Source of the DNA: Fen-1362 sp049516395
GTDB taxonomy: Bacteria > Planctomycetota > Phycisphaerae > Sedimentisphaerales > Anaerobacaceae
Direction: 5' to 3'
Assembly: GCA_049516395.1 (NCBI GenBank)
Contig: JBEKTD010000002.1
Coordinates: 248,001-312,000, forward strand
Length of the DNA stretch: 64,000 bases
Positions 50,218 to 59,583 of this stretch are shown one piece after another. Made by a program: the position numbers and the translations under genes. How positions within the stretch are numbered: position 1 is the stretch's first letter; each line of letters starts with the position of its first letter. The notes beneath the pieces are model-generated. The model was not told the DNA's origin. It did not search any database and saw nothing but the letters and a program-made list of their open reading frames with translations.

Positions 50218-51666
50218 TTACAGGCAGGCGAGGTCGAGGTTTTTGGCGGCGGCGGTGTCGTCGGGTCTGCAAATGGGAGTAGTCGAAGGCGAGGCCTTGA
50301 TTTTTTCGGGGTCGGTTTTGGCAACTTCGGCGATATCGAGCATCGCATCGATGAAGGCATCCATCGTTTCTTTGCTCTCGGTTTCCGTCGGCTCAATCAT
50401 AATCGCATCGTGGACGGTCGTGGGGAAATAAACGGTTGGCGGATGAAAGCCACGGTCAATAAGCGCCTTGGCGACATCCAAGGCGTGAACGCCTGAATCG
50501 AGCATTCCCTTTGATGGCGTCAGGACACATTCGTGTTTGCACACAGCATCGACTGCCTGTGCAAAATGTTTTTTCAATTTCACACGGACGTAATTGGCAT
50601 TAAGGACGGCGTTTTCGGCGACGCGGACGAGGCCTGCTTTGCCTAACATAAGAATATAAACATACGCCTTGAGGATTACGGCGAAGTTGCCGTAGAAGGG
50701 AGCAATGTAGCCAATGGATTTGGGGTGGTTATATTCGAGGGCGTAAGTGCCGTCGTCGCGTTTGGTAACTATTGAGACGGGGAGGTAATCGACGAGTTTC
50801 TGTGTAACGCCGACGGGACCTGCGCCGGGGCCGCCGCCGCCGTGAGGGGTGGCGAAGGTTTTGTGGAGATTGATGTGGACGATATCGAAGCCGAAGTCGC
50901 CGGGGCGGGCTTTGCCGACAATGGCGTTGAGGTTTGCGCCATCGTAATAGGCGAGGCCATCGACACTGTGAACAAGATCGCAAATCTGTTTGATGTTGGG
51001 GTCGAATAAGCCAAGCGTATTGGGGCAGGTAAGCATAAGGCCCGCGACTTCGTCGTTGAGGAGTTTTTTCAGGGCGCTGACATCCATAACGCCTTTGTCG
51101 GTGCTGGGGACAGAGACGACTTTGTAGCCAGCGATGGCCGCGCTTGCAGGGTTAGTGCCGTGCGCGCTATCGGGGATGAGGACGGTGGTTTTCTTATTGC
51201 CTTTATTGTGATGATAGGCAGCCATAATCATTATGCCGGTGAGTTCGCCGTGGGCGCCAGCCATCGGCTGCATGGTGAAACCGGCCATACCCGTTATTTC
51301 GCGAAGGAGCATATCCATTTCATAAAGGACGGCGAGCGCCCCCTGAGTAAGCATACCGCCTCCGCGCAACTGAGGCAGAAGCGGGTGGAGATGCGCGAAG
51401 CCAGGATAGGCGGCGATTCGCTCGGCGACCTTGGGGTTGTATTTCATCGTGCAGGAGCCGAGCGGATAAAAATTGGTATCGACGCCGAAATTACGACGAG
51501 ATAATTCCGTGAAGTGTCTGACGACGTCAAGCTCAGTAAGCTCAGGGAGCTGGGCGGGTTTATTACGAAGGAATTCCTTTTTGATATTTACGGTAGTGGC
51601 AACATCGCTTCGCGTTATTGTAACACCGCGCCTGTCGGGCACGCTTTTATCGAATATCAGTTTCAT
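50218..51666 (-). CDS. gcvPB: glycine dehydrogenase (decarboxylating) subunit 2
   Basis: About 482 aa. PLP-binding lysine region: HINLHKTFATPHGGGGPGAGPVGV. With subunit 1 it forms the P protein, which decarboxylates glycine and passes the aminomethyl group to lipoyl GcvH. ATG at 51666 overlaps the gcvPA stop (ATGA), with GGAGAG upstream; the frame extends further but within gcvPA. Two-subunit P protein is usual for anaerobes and planctomycetes. Confidence 0.95.
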   Translation of the reverse strand: MKLIFDKSVPDRRGVTITRSDVATTVNIKKEFLRNKPAQLPELTELDVVRHFTELSRRNFGVDTNFYPLGSCTMKYNPKVAERIAAYPGFAHLHPLLPQLRGGGMLTQGALAVLYEMDMLLREITGMAGFTMQPMAGAHGELTGIMIMAAYHHNKGNKKTTVLIPDSAHGTNPASAAIAGYKVVSVPSTDKGVMDVSALKKLLNDEVAGLMLTCPNTLGLFDPNIKQICDLVHSVDGLAYYDGANLNAIVGKARPGDFGFDIVHINLHKTFATPHGGGGPGAGPVGVTQKLVDYLPVSIVTKRDDGTYALEYNHPKSIGYIAPFYGNFAVILKAYVYILMLGKAGLVRVAENAVLNANYVRVKLKKHFAQAVDAVCKHECVLTPSKGMLDSGVHALDVAKALIDRGFHPPTVYFPTTVHDAIMIEPTETESKETMDAFIDAMLDIAEVAKTDPEKIKASPSTTPICRPDDTAAAKNLDLACL

Positions 51667-52994
51667 AGAACGCTCTCCAGGGCTTCTGCGAACATACCGA
51701 TTTGCTGTTTGGTTCGCTTTTCGGTTACGCAAACGAGGATGCAGTTTTTCATATCAGGATAATACCTGCTCAGGGGGAAACCGGCGGCGAAACCTTTTTC
51801 TATAAGCTTACCTATCACATCCGCGGCATCTTTTGGCAGGTCGAGCACAAATTCGTTGAAGAACCACCTTGCCTTGAAATGGGATTTTACGCCCGGTATG
51901 GCGGTGAGGCGATTATAGGCATAACTGGCCTTGTCGGCGCAAAGCTGTGCCGTTTCGCGCAAGCCCTCTTTGCCTAATAATGACAGATACACCAGCGCGG
52001 TCATTGCACAAAGGGCTTCGTTGGAGCAGATATTGGAAGTCGCTTTTTCTCTGCGTATGTGCTGTTCTCTTGCCTGAAGTGTCATAACGAAGCAATCATT
52101 ACCGTTGCGGTCTTTGGTTCGGCCAATGATGCGACCGGGCATTTTGCGGACGTGTTCCATTCGAGTCGCCATAAAGCCGAGGTATGGGCCGCCGAAAGAC
52201 ATCGGCATACCCAAGCTTTGGCCTTCGCCTGTAACGATGTCAGCGCCCATTGAACCGGGTGTTTTCAGGATTCCGAGCGATATGGGATAGCTGGACACGA
52301 TAAGAAGAGCGCCTTTTTTGTGTGCGGCTTCGGCGATGTCACTGAAATCATCTATGCAGCCAAAGAAATTGGGGTTTTGCAAAATCACAGCGGCGGTGTC
52401 ATTATTCAGTTTGGCTAATATCTGGTCACGGTCAACAAGGCCGGTTTCACAGTGGGTCAGGACGTGTTCGATTTTGAGGTTCCGCGTATAGGATTCTATC
52501 ATAACGCGGTAAATAGGATTGACGCTGTCATCTATGATTACTTTATTTCTGCCCGTGATGCGGAGAGCCATCATCATCGCCTCGTACATCGCGGTGCCGC
52601 CGTCGTAGATTGAGGCGTTGGCGACTTCCATATCGGTCAGTCGGCAAATTGTCGATTGATATTCGTATATCGCCTGCAATGTCCCCTGCGAAACCTCGGG
52701 CTGATACGGTGTATAGGCGGTGTAAAATTCGCTGCGCGATATAATTGAATAAACGGCGGATGGTATGAAATGGTCGTAAAAGCCGCCTCCCAGGAAAAGC
52801 GTGAGGTTTATGGAATTTTTATCCGCGAGGTCAGCCAGTACGTTGCGGACTTCCTGCTCGGGCAGGCCGTCCGGCAGATTCAGCGACCCGGCCAAAAGTC
52901 CTTTCGGTATATCCGAGAAGAGCTTATCCATAGTGAGGCCTATCTCGGAGAGCATCTGTTTTTGCTGCTCGGCGGTATTGGCAATAAACGGCAT
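51663..52994 (-). CDS. gcvPA: glycine dehydrogenase (decarboxylating) subunit 1
   Basis: 443 aa, begins MPFIANTAEQQKQMLSEIGL, contains FLGGGFYDHFIPSAV, FYTAYTPYQPEVSQGTLQAIYE and DADIVTGEGQSLGMPMSFGGP-type family motifs (here GADIVTGEGQSLGMPMSFGG). It is the catalytically supporting subunit of the P protein and is translationally coupled to gcvPB. Lies 37 bp after gcvH in the gcvT-H-PA-PB order. Confidence 0.95.
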   Translation of the reverse strand: MPFIANTAEQQKQMLSEIGLTMDKLFSDIPKGLLAGSLNLPDGLPEQEVRNVLADLADKNSINLTLFLGGGFYDHFIPSAVYSIISRSEFYTAYTPYQPEVSQGTLQAIYEYQSTICRLTDMEVANASIYDGGTAMYEAMMMALRITGRNKVIIDDSVNPIYRVMIESYTRNLKIEHVLTHCETGLVDRDQILAKLNNDTAAVILQNPNFFGCIDDFSDIAEAAHKKGALLIVSSYPISLGILKTPGSMGADIVTGEGQSLGMPMSFGGPYLGFMATRMEHVRKMPGRIIGRTKDRNGNDCFVMTLQAREQHIRREKATSNICSNEALCAMTALVYLSLLGKEGLRETAQLCADKASYAYNRLTAIPGVKSHFKARWFFNEFVLDLPKDAADVIGKLIEKGFAAGFPLSRYYPDMKNCILVCVTEKRTKQQIGMFAEALESVL

Positions 52995-53031
52995 ATTTTT
53001 CTAACCCCCGTTAAAAGTTTGCGTCTTTAGC

Positions 53032-53412
53032 TTAAAGAGCTTTGAGGTATATTTCGTACTGGGTAGCGTCGATAAGATTCTGGACGGACCCTTTGTCGGT
53101 TATCTGGATTTTGCAAATCCAGCCGGAGCCGTAACACTCGTCGTTTACTGTTTCCGGTTTGGTCTGGAGGGCCTTATTAACTTCGACAACCTTTCCTGTT
53201 ACCGGCGAATAAACATCGCTGGCGGCCTTGGAGCTTTCGACGACGGCAAGCTCGCCTTTTTGTTTGACCTCTTTGCCAACGTCGGGCAATTCAACGAAGG
53301 TCAACTCACCCAACTGATTCTGAGCGTGGTCGGTTATGCCGATAACCGCAATATCGCCTTCGATTTTTGCCCACTCGTGGTCTTTTGTGTAAAGCAGCCC
53401 TTTTGGAATCAT
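53032..53412 (-). CDS. gcvH: glycine cleavage system H protein
   Basis: 126 aa. The lipoylated lysine is in ESSKAASDVYSPVTGKVVEVN (central ESSKAASD). The protein shuttles the aminomethyl group between P, T and L proteins. ATG at 53412 with GGAGAA upstream. The L protein (lpd) and lipoate genes are not in the window. Confidence 0.95.
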   Translation of the reverse strand: MIPKGLLYTKDHEWAKIEGDIAVIGITDHAQNQLGELTFVELPDVGKEVKQKGELAVVESSKAASDVYSPVTGKVVEVNKALQTKPETVNDECYGSGWICKIQITDKGSVQNLIDATQYEIYLKAL

Positions 53413-53427
53413 AATTTTTCTCCAGTC

Positions 53428-54696
53428 CTAAAATTTTTCAAATCGGCTAACCACTTTGCCCGTGATGTCCCCGGCTATCCGCTCGCCTTTTTCCACGGCC
53501 TGTTTTCTGCCCTTGTTTTTCTGGCTTTCGCTGCGTGCCAGATAATAAACATCAACCGAATTACCCTCTGTCGCTTTATCTTTATCCATATATACAATCG
53601 CAACCTGTCTTGAGCCGGCGGTTGCGCTGCTGAGGACCCAGCCGACGCAAACGCCGGCGCATATTACAGCGTCGTTCTGGCGGACGGGCCGAACGCCCTT
53701 TTCGCCGGAAAGCTCAAGGCGGGCGACTTTCATTTTACAGGTTTTTGAGATTTTCTCCATCGCTGCTTTGCCGATGAAGAACTCTTTGTCGAGTTTAACC
53801 GCCCAGCCATAACCGGCCTCAAAGGGGGATATATTATACGGCCCGTCAAGCTCATGGCCATAAAGAGGCAGACCGGCTTCGACGCGCAAACTATCTCTTG
53901 CCCCCAACCCACAGGGTAATGCGCCTGCGTCAATCAACTTTTGCCACAAATTCGCGGCGTCTTTCGGATGCACAAAAAGTTCGAAACAGACCTTTGCGCC
54001 GGTGTAGCCGGTGCGGGTGATGATGCAGTCGATATTCGCCAGTTTCGCCTGGCAGAATGTAAAGCTTTTGAGATTTTTGAGCTGCTGACTGACCGAGGCG
54101 TCCGCGAGTTTGCAAAGAACATCCGACGAGGCAGGCCCCTGAATAGCAACATCGACCCTGCAATCGGGGCCGGTTTCGGTATCACGCATATCACGGACGG
54201 GAGCGGTTTTAATTTTCCTGTCGGGTTTTACCAAGTCTATTTTTGCTTTGCCTGCGTTCAGGGCGGCCAGATACGCCTTGGCTTTCGGTTCATTCGAGGC
54301 GTTTACAACGACCATAAATTTTTCTTTTTCGCGCCGGTAGATGATAATGTCGTCGAGGACGTTGCCCGCGGCATCGAGAAGGTAGCTGTATTGCGCCGAG
54401 CCGACCTGCAATGTCCGGACGTTGTTGGTCGTAACCGCATCGAGAAAACTCTCGGCATTCGGACCTGTTACTTCAAGGGCGCCCATGTGGGTGCAGTCAA
54501 AGATGCCCGCCCGCTGACGGACGGCGGAATGTTCTTCGGCAATTGAAGAATACCACAGGGGCATCAGATAGCCGGCAAATTCGGCAATATGGGATTTATC
54601 GGTGAGCTTGAGGTGCTCGTTGTATAAAACGCTGCCGACCGGCGAACCTGCCGGCGATTCAAAAACAAACGCTCCTACCGCGAGTTTTTCTGCCAC
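53428..54696 (-). CDS. gcvT: aminomethyltransferase (glycine cleavage T protein)
   Basis: About 422 aa from GTG 54696, which has a strong AAGGAGG seven bases upstream. Motifs include MPLWYSSIAEEHSAVRQRAGIFDCTHMG and TGYTGAKVCFELFV, with the C-terminal GCV_T barrel (GWVLSSATAGSRQVAIVYMD). It uses tetrahydrofolate to release ammonia and methylene-THF. Longer than the usual 360-370 aa because of an N-terminal extension and a polar C-terminal tail. First gene of the operon. Confidence 0.92.
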   Translation of the reverse strand: MAEKLAVGAFVFESPAGSPVGSVLYNEHLKLTDKSHIAEFAGYLMPLWYSSIAEEHSAVRQRAGIFDCTHMGALEVTGPNAESFLDAVTTNNVRTLQVGSAQYSYLLDAAGNVLDDIIIYRREKEKFMVVVNASNEPKAKAYLAALNAGKAKIDLVKPDRKIKTAPVRDMRDTETGPDCRVDVAIQGPASSDVLCKLADASVSQQLKNLKSFTFCQAKLANIDCIITRTGYTGAKVCFELFVHPKDAANLWQKLIDAGALPCGLGARDSLRVEAGLPLYGHELDGPYNISPFEAGYGWAVKLDKEFFIGKAAMEKISKTCKMKVARLELSGEKGVRPVRQNDAVICAGVCVGWVLSSATAGSRQVAIVYMDKDKATEGNSVDVYYLARSESQKNKGRKQAVEKGERIAGDITGKVVSRFEKF

Positions 54697-54726
54697 TTTT
54701 AGGCCTCCTTGCACAAAACCTATGCA

Positions 54727-54754
54727 ACAATATAAAAATCCGGCGCAAAGTCAA
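54727..54754 (-). promoter_or_regulatory. promoter of the gcv operon
   Basis: On the minus strand TTGACT (54754-54749) and TATTGT (54732-54727) with a 16-bp spacer, about 30 bp upstream of the gcvT GTG. No tandem glycine riboswitch fits in the short leader. Confidence 0.5.
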
Positions 54755-54862
54755 GTGGGGATAATCAAAGGTGAGAAAAATTCTTAAATAATTTGTATTA
54801 GCGGAGGAATTGACAGAAGATTATCATATCGGCGAGTAAACAACATTTGAAAGGAACTTAGA

Positions 54863-55957
54863 ATGAACAGGAAAAAAGGATACATGCTGACCGCGGCCAT
54901 GACGGCGTTGATTATATTCTGCGGGTGCGAGAAGGTCGAAAAAGCATCAACCAACGTCAAGTCCGCGATTTTCTCCGCAGACAAGAACGCTAAACAAGCG
55001 GTTATTCTCGATACCGACATCTGCGACGACATCGACGACACGTGGGCGCTGGCGCTGCTGCTTCAATCACACGAGTTTGACGTCAAACTGATTACCACGG
55101 CAGTTGGCGACACGACGGCCAGAACAAAGGTTGTGGCAAAAATGCTGCAAACAGCAGGCAGGACGGACATACCAATCGGGACAGGGGTAGCCATCGGGGA
55201 TATGAAAACCGGGCACAGGCAGGACGACTGGGTGAAGGATTTCGATTTGTCGAAGTATCCTGGAAAGATTTACCAGGACGGCGTTCAGGCGATAATAGAT
55301 ACTATTATGAATTCCCCGGGGCCGATAACTATTATTTCAACAGGCCCCCTGCCCAATATCGCAGCTGCACTGGAACGAGAGCCGAATATAGCGAAGAAGG
55401 CCCGATTTGTGGGGATGCAGGGAAGCGTTCGCAGGGGCTATGGCGAGAAGTCGAAGCCGGAAAAAGAGTACAACATTGTTTCATTTATCAAGGCGTCACA
55501 GACGGTCTTCACGGCGGAATGGGACATGACAATAACACCTTTAGATACCTGTGGGATGGTGTCGCTGGACGGGGACGACTACAAGAAGATCCTGGACTGC
55601 AACAGCCCAATAACGAAAGCGGTGATTGAAAACTACCGCGTGTGGGCAAAAAGCGGCAACATAAATGAGGCACAGGCGGGCACCCGGAGCACAACGTTGT
55701 TCGATACCGTGGCGGTTTACCTTGCGATGAGTCACGATTTGCTGGAGACGGAAACCATCGGAATTCGCGTTACGGACGACGGGCGCACGGTGATAGACAA
55801 CAAGGCGAAGAAAATAAACTGCGCGATGAAATGGAAAGACCTCAGCGCCTTCGAGAGTTTTCTGGTCGAACGGCTGACAAGCCCGGCGATTCCTGCGCCG
55901 GCCAGTGACACCGCCGGGCAACCGGCAGTCGCTCCGGCAGATGTAAACAGCAAGTAA
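54863..55957 (+). CDS. nucleoside hydrolase-like (IUNH) lipoprotein
   Basis: 364 aa. A lipoprotein signal (MTALIIFCGC) with the lipobox cysteine precedes the calcium-binding DTDICDDIDDTWAL motif of inosine-uridine nucleoside hydrolases. PGPITIISTGPLPNIAAALE and the later TPLDTCG segment fit the fold. Being a lipoprotein, it would work in the periplasm or on the outer membrane, hydrolysing imported nucleosides or a related N-riboside. ATG with AAAGGAA upstream. Divergent from gcvT, about 165 bp apart. Confidence 0.82.
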   Translation: MNRKKGYMLTAAMTALIIFCGCEKVEKASTNVKSAIFSADKNAKQAVILDTDICDDIDDTWALALLLQSHEFDVKLITTAVGDTTARTKVVAKMLQTAGRTDIPIGTGVAIGDMKTGHRQDDWVKDFDLSKYPGKIYQDGVQAIIDTIMNSPGPITIISTGPLPNIAAALEREPNIAKKARFVGMQGSVRRGYGEKSKPEKEYNIVSFIKASQTVFTAEWDMTITPLDTCGMVSLDGDDYKKILDCNSPITKAVIENYRVWAKSGNINEAQAGTRSTTLFDTVAVYLAMSHDLLETETIGIRVTDDGRTVIDNKAKKINCAMKWKDLSAFESFLVERLTSPAIPAPASDTAGQPAVAPADVNSK

Positions 55958-56034
55958 TCAACCGAATCAGGATAGACGCGCTTTGCCCGATGTGGTATAG
56001 TGCCTTCAGGCAAAACTATACGGGAAAGCGTTTA

Positions 56035-57330
56035 ATGATAACGGGCATATCAAAATTAGTGACATTTCTGGTTATTCTGGCCCTATGTGAAGTCGCAATG
56101 GGCGAGCCAAACAACGTTATTGTGCCCCCGATTGTCGAGCCGAACCGATTTTTGACGCTTAAGGACTACACAAGTTATGCCGAGTCGCACAACGCCGGAC
56201 TAAAGAGCTGTTATCAGCAATGGGTGACGGCAACGGAGGAGGTTGTTCAGGCGAAAACGCTTCCAGACCCGCAACTGACATATGGGGACTACATGCCGCT
56301 ATCGTATACACCCGAAAAGCAGATAGTCAGCGTAACGCAGTTATTTCCGTGGTTCGGCAAGATAAACGCGAGAACCGATGCGGCGGCGAAGAAGGCAGAA
56401 GCAGCGAAACAAAAGTATCAGGCGGCCCGGCTTTCGCTTCTCAGGGACGTCAAGAGCGACTTTTATGAGTATTCTTACTTAGCCAGGGCGACGGTCATAG
56501 CGAGAGCAAATCTTGATCTATTAAAACGATTCGCGGAAATAATCAGGACAAAATACGCCACAGCGGACACGGGTCATCCGGACATAATCAGGTCACAGGT
56601 TGAGGCGGCGAAGCTGGAAACCATGCTCAAGGGGCTTGAGCAACTGCGCGAGCCGACAATAAACCGATTGAAAGCGTCGCTGAATCTGCCAGCAGATATG
56701 AACCTGCCGGCGCCTGAGCAGGAAGATTTCGAGCCGGCACCGCTGGATTACGAGTTATTCGTAAATCTGCTGAGACAGAAAAACCCGGAGCTTGTGGGCC
56801 TTGGCTTCGAGGCAATGGCAGCCAAGAGCAAAGTCCAAAGCGCGGAGAAAAATTTTTATCCCGATATCGGGATTGGTCTGCAATTTGAACAGGTGCGCAG
56901 GCCAGGCAGCAATACGCAGGACAGCAGCAGGGACACTATGCTAATGCTCTCGCTGAACGTGCCCCTTTGGCAGGATGGTTACAAAGGCGGGCAGCAACAG
57001 GCGGTGGCCGAGGCGACAAGCATTGAACAGCAAAGGGTAGAAACAGAGAATAATATCCTGGCCAAGGCGGCGCAGGCATATTACGAATACAACAACAGCA
57101 TCAGAAAAATCAAACTATATTGCAACACGCTGATACCGCAAGCAGAAGAGCAGCTATGGTCATTGAAAGCGTCGTACGGGGAAAGAAACGGCGATTTTAA
57201 CGCCCTGCTTGACGCACAACGGGCATTTATGGATTACTGTTTGTCATATCAGCGAGCATTGGCGGACAATCGGCAGAAACTGGCTGAGCTTGAGATGCTG
57301 GCGGGGACGGAACTGGATAAACAGCAGTAA
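56035..57330 (+). CDS. TolC-family outer membrane efflux protein (paralogue 1)
   Basis: About 431 aa from ATG 56035 with GGGAAAG upstream. A signal peptide (LVTFLVILALCEVAMG) and the two helical OEP repeats are visible: NAGLKSCYQQWVTATEEVVQ...QLFPWFGKINARTDAAAKKA and KNPELVGLGFEAMAAKSKVQ...NVPLWQDGYKGGQQQAVAEA. It would form the outer-membrane channel of the CusBA-type pump. A second copy with the same architecture lies 500 bp downstream, beyond csoR; they share long identical blocks. Confidence 0.85.
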   Translation: MITGISKLVTFLVILALCEVAMGEPNNVIVPPIVEPNRFLTLKDYTSYAESHNAGLKSCYQQWVTATEEVVQAKTLPDPQLTYGDYMPLSYTPEKQIVSVTQLFPWFGKINARTDAAAKKAEAAKQKYQAARLSLLRDVKSDFYEYSYLARATVIARANLDLLKRFAEIIRTKYATADTGHPDIIRSQVEAAKLETMLKGLEQLREPTINRLKASLNLPADMNLPAPEQEDFEPAPLDYELFVNLLRQKNPELVGLGFEAMAAKSKVQSAEKNFYPDIGIGLQFEQVRRPGSNTQDSSRDTMLMLSLNVPLWQDGYKGGQQQAVAEATSIEQQRVETENNILAKAAQAYYEYNNSIRKIKLYCNTLIPQAEEQLWSLKASYGERNGDFNALLDAQRAFMDYCLSYQRALADNRQKLAELEMLAGTELDKQQ

Positions 57331-57414
57331 AACTCCTTGGCCGTATCGGACAGAATATTAATTTTTTTAAAACCAAACCTTAAAAAAACTTCGTAATCTT
57401 AAAAAAAAACTTCG

Positions 57415-57442
57415 AACATAGGGTGGGGGGGTATGGTATAAT
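57415..57442 (+). promoter_or_regulatory. CsoR-type G-tract operator and promoter
   Basis: CATAGGGTGGGGGGGTATGG is a G-tract element like those bound by CsoR/RcnR proteins; TATAAT (57437-57442) overlaps its right side. It lies 24 bp upstream of the CsoR-family start codon. Confidence 0.55.
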
Positions 57443-57466
57443 ATGCACAGAAAGAAGGGTATAAAT

Positions 57467-57745
57467 ATGGCACAGCGGACTACACACGAAGAACAACTGC
57501 AGTTTTTGAAGAAAATCGAAGGCCAGGTTGCCGGAATCCAGCGAATGATTAAAGAAAAGAGATACTGCATCGATATTCTGACTCAGATACGCTCCTGTAT
57601 CGGCGCACTGCACAGGGTCGAAGGGGAAGTATTCAGAAAGCATCTCGATGGCTGTGTCGCCGGTGCGCTGAAGGGCAAATCCGAGACGGAAAAACAGAAA
57701 AAAATAGAGGAGGTTATCGAATTACTGGAGAAATTCAGAAAGTAA
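57467..57745 (+). CDS. csoR: CsoR/RcnR-family metal-responsive repressor
   Basis: 92 aa from ATG 57467 (GAAGGG upstream). A four-helix-bundle regulator with the Cys-His-Cys set of copper-type CsoR: C34 in RYCIDILTQI, H59 in RKHL and C63 in DGCV. The first helix carries EGQVAGIQRMI. Copper(I) is the likely inducer because the set matches CsoR and the neighbours are CusBA-like. It should bind the G-tract operator just upstream and control itself and the downstream efflux genes. Confidence 0.88.
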   Translation: MAQRTTHEEQLQFLKKIEGQVAGIQRMIKEKRYCIDILTQIRSCIGALHRVEGEVFRKHLDGCVAGALKGKSETEKQKKIEEVIELLEKFRK

Positions 57746-57835
57746 TAATTTTCTTGTAGGGCAGGTTTAAACCAGTATAAGATAAAATTCTCGGATGAAT
57801 AAATCGAGCGAGAAATTGTTTCGAGGGAATATGCA

Positions 57836-59095
57836 ATGAAAACGGGCATATTAACAATGTCTGGGGTGATTGCCGCCATTATCATATTGCCGTATGCGTG
57901 CGCTCTTGGCGAACCTAATGAAACAAACAGGTTCCTGACCCTGAGAGATTATCTGGAATATGCCGAGGCGCACAACGCCGGGCTAAAGAGCAGCTATCAG
58001 CAATTGCAGGTGGTTTCAGAGCAGGTCCCGCAGGCCGGAGCTTTGCCGGACCCGCAGGTTACATATAACTACTGGACGAGGCAATCGGACCTGCAGATGA
58101 AGCAGACGGCAGGCGTGATGCAGACGTTCCCGTGGTTTGGCAAGGTTGACGCACGAACACAGGCGGCGGTAAAAGAAACATCGGCGGCTCAACAAAAATA
58201 CCAGGCGGCGCGATTAGCGTTGTTCAAAGAAATAAAGGAGGGATTTTACGAGTTTGCCTATCTTGCCGGGGCGATTGATATAGCCAAAGAGAACCTCGAG
58301 CTAATGAAGCACTTCGAGGAGGTCGCGAGAACCAAGCACATGACGACGGAGACGGGTCATCCCGACGTGATTCGAGCGCAGGTTGAGATAGCGAAAATGG
58401 AGGACGTTTTACGAGGATTGAACCAGTTGCGGGAGCCAACAGTAAGCCGGCTCAGAACGGCGCTGACGCTGCCGGCGGATACAAACCTGCCGTGGCCAAA
58501 GGCCGAAGAATTTAACGCGGTTGAGCTGGATTATGAGCTATTAGCGAATATATTAAGACAAAAGAATCCGGAACTGGCAAGCTTGAACTATGAGGCAATG
58601 GCCGCGGGGAGTAAAATTAAGCTTGCGGAAAAGAGTTTTTATCCGGATATAGGCGTCGGGGTAACCTGGGAAGATATGGACAGCCGAGGCGGCAGGGATG
58701 GCGTCGCTATGGTATTTCAGATGAATTTGCCTTTGTGGCGTGACAGCTACAGCGCCGGAGAAAGACAGGCGCAGGCACAAAAAGCGAGCATCGAGCAGCA
58801 AAAGATTGATACAGAAAACGTTCTTCTGACAAAGGCGGCGCAATCGCTTTATGAATACAGAGACAGCATCCGAAAGATACGATTGTATCGTGATACACTG
58901 ATACCCAAGGGCAGGGAGTTGCTGCAGGCATCGGAGGCGGCGTATCGGGAAGGGACAATAGATTTTTTAAGCTTGATTGACGCACAGCGGATGCTTTTGG
59001 ATTATCACCTCTCTCTCCAGCGGGCGATTGCGAATAATCAGCAAAAACTGGCCGAACTTGAGATGCTGGCAGGAACAGAACTGGATTCAAGATAA
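57836..59095 (+). CDS. TolC-family outer membrane efflux protein (paralogue 2)
   Basis: 419 aa. Signal peptide (SGVIAAIIILPYACALG) followed by the same two OEP repeats as its neighbour: NRFLTLRDYLEYAEAHNAGL, TFPWFGKVDARTQAAVKE, GHPDVIRAQVEIAKM, NPELASLNYEAMAAGSKIKL. Tandem duplication is clear. The two copies may serve different pumps or respond differently, one lying before and one after csoR. The ATG at 57836 has only a weak GAGGG upstream. Confidence 0.85.
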   Translation: MKTGILTMSGVIAAIIILPYACALGEPNETNRFLTLRDYLEYAEAHNAGLKSSYQQLQVVSEQVPQAGALPDPQVTYNYWTRQSDLQMKQTAGVMQTFPWFGKVDARTQAAVKETSAAQQKYQAARLALFKEIKEGFYEFAYLAGAIDIAKENLELMKHFEEVARTKHMTTETGHPDVIRAQVEIAKMEDVLRGLNQLREPTVSRLRTALTLPADTNLPWPKAEEFNAVELDYELLANILRQKNPELASLNYEAMAAGSKIKLAEKSFYPDIGVGVTWEDMDSRGGRDGVAMVFQMNLPLWRDSYSAGERQAQAQKASIEQQKIDTENVLLTKAAQSLYEYRDSIRKIRLYRDTLIPKGRELLQASEAAYREGTIDFLSLIDAQRMLLDYHLSLQRAIANNQQKLAELEMLAGTELDSR

Positions 59096-59205
59096 CATTG
59101 GTAATCTGAAAGGATAGATTTAGCAAAACACATTCCTATCGGATTAGTATAGAATAGCGAGGCAATAATAAAAAGCGAAGATATTATTTTGGAAAGGGAA
59201 CAAAA

Positions 59206-59556
59206 ATGAAAACTTCAACAATAATTTTATCAGCTCTTGCGGTGGTATTTGCCCTTGGTTTTGCGGGTTGCAAAAAGAAAGAAAGCACGGCTGCGCCGGC
59301 CAAAGAGACAACAATGAAAGATATGCAGATGCAGGCGGCTAAGCCGGCAGAAGATACAAATAAGGCAGCGACAATGGCAACGACGGCATCAGTTGAGCAG
59401 ACGACGTGCCCGGTAATGGACGGCAACAAAATCAACAAAAACGTTTTTGTTGAGTATAAGGGCAAGAAAGTTTATTTCTGCTGCGCGGACTGCAAGGCGA
59501 AATTTTTGGCAGAGCCGGAGAAATACGTAGCGAAGTTGCCACAGTTCCAAAAATAA
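59206..59556 (+). CDS. YHS-domain lipoprotein, metal-binding
   Basis: 116 aa. A lipoprotein signal (ILSALAVVFALGFAGC) leads to a low-complexity linker rich in methionine, alanine and lysine, then a YHS/TRASH-type domain: TTCPVMDGNKINKNVFVEYK followed by KVYFCCADCKAKFLAEPEKY. The cysteines and methionines suit copper(I) or another soft metal. It probably works in the periplasm as a metal chaperone feeding the CusBA pump encoded next. GGAAAGGGAA upstream of the ATG. Confidence 0.85.
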   Translation: MKTSTIILSALAVVFALGFAGCKKKESTAAPAKETTMKDMQMQAAKPAEDTNKAATMATTASVEQTTCPVMDGNKINKNVFVEYKGKKVYFCCADCKAKFLAEPEKYVAKLPQFQK

Positions 59557-59583
59557 GAATTCACCTTAAGAAGGAATTGAATA

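Noticed and set aside
52990..53025. Fourth copy of the 59-bp palindromic repeat near gcvPA
   Set aside because: Only short pieces (TTTCTAAC, CCCCGTTA) resemble its ends and the interior does not match.
54697..54862. Glycine riboswitch before gcvT
   Set aside because: The leader is too short and lacks the paired aptamer motifs; an ordinary promoter lies 30 bp from the start.
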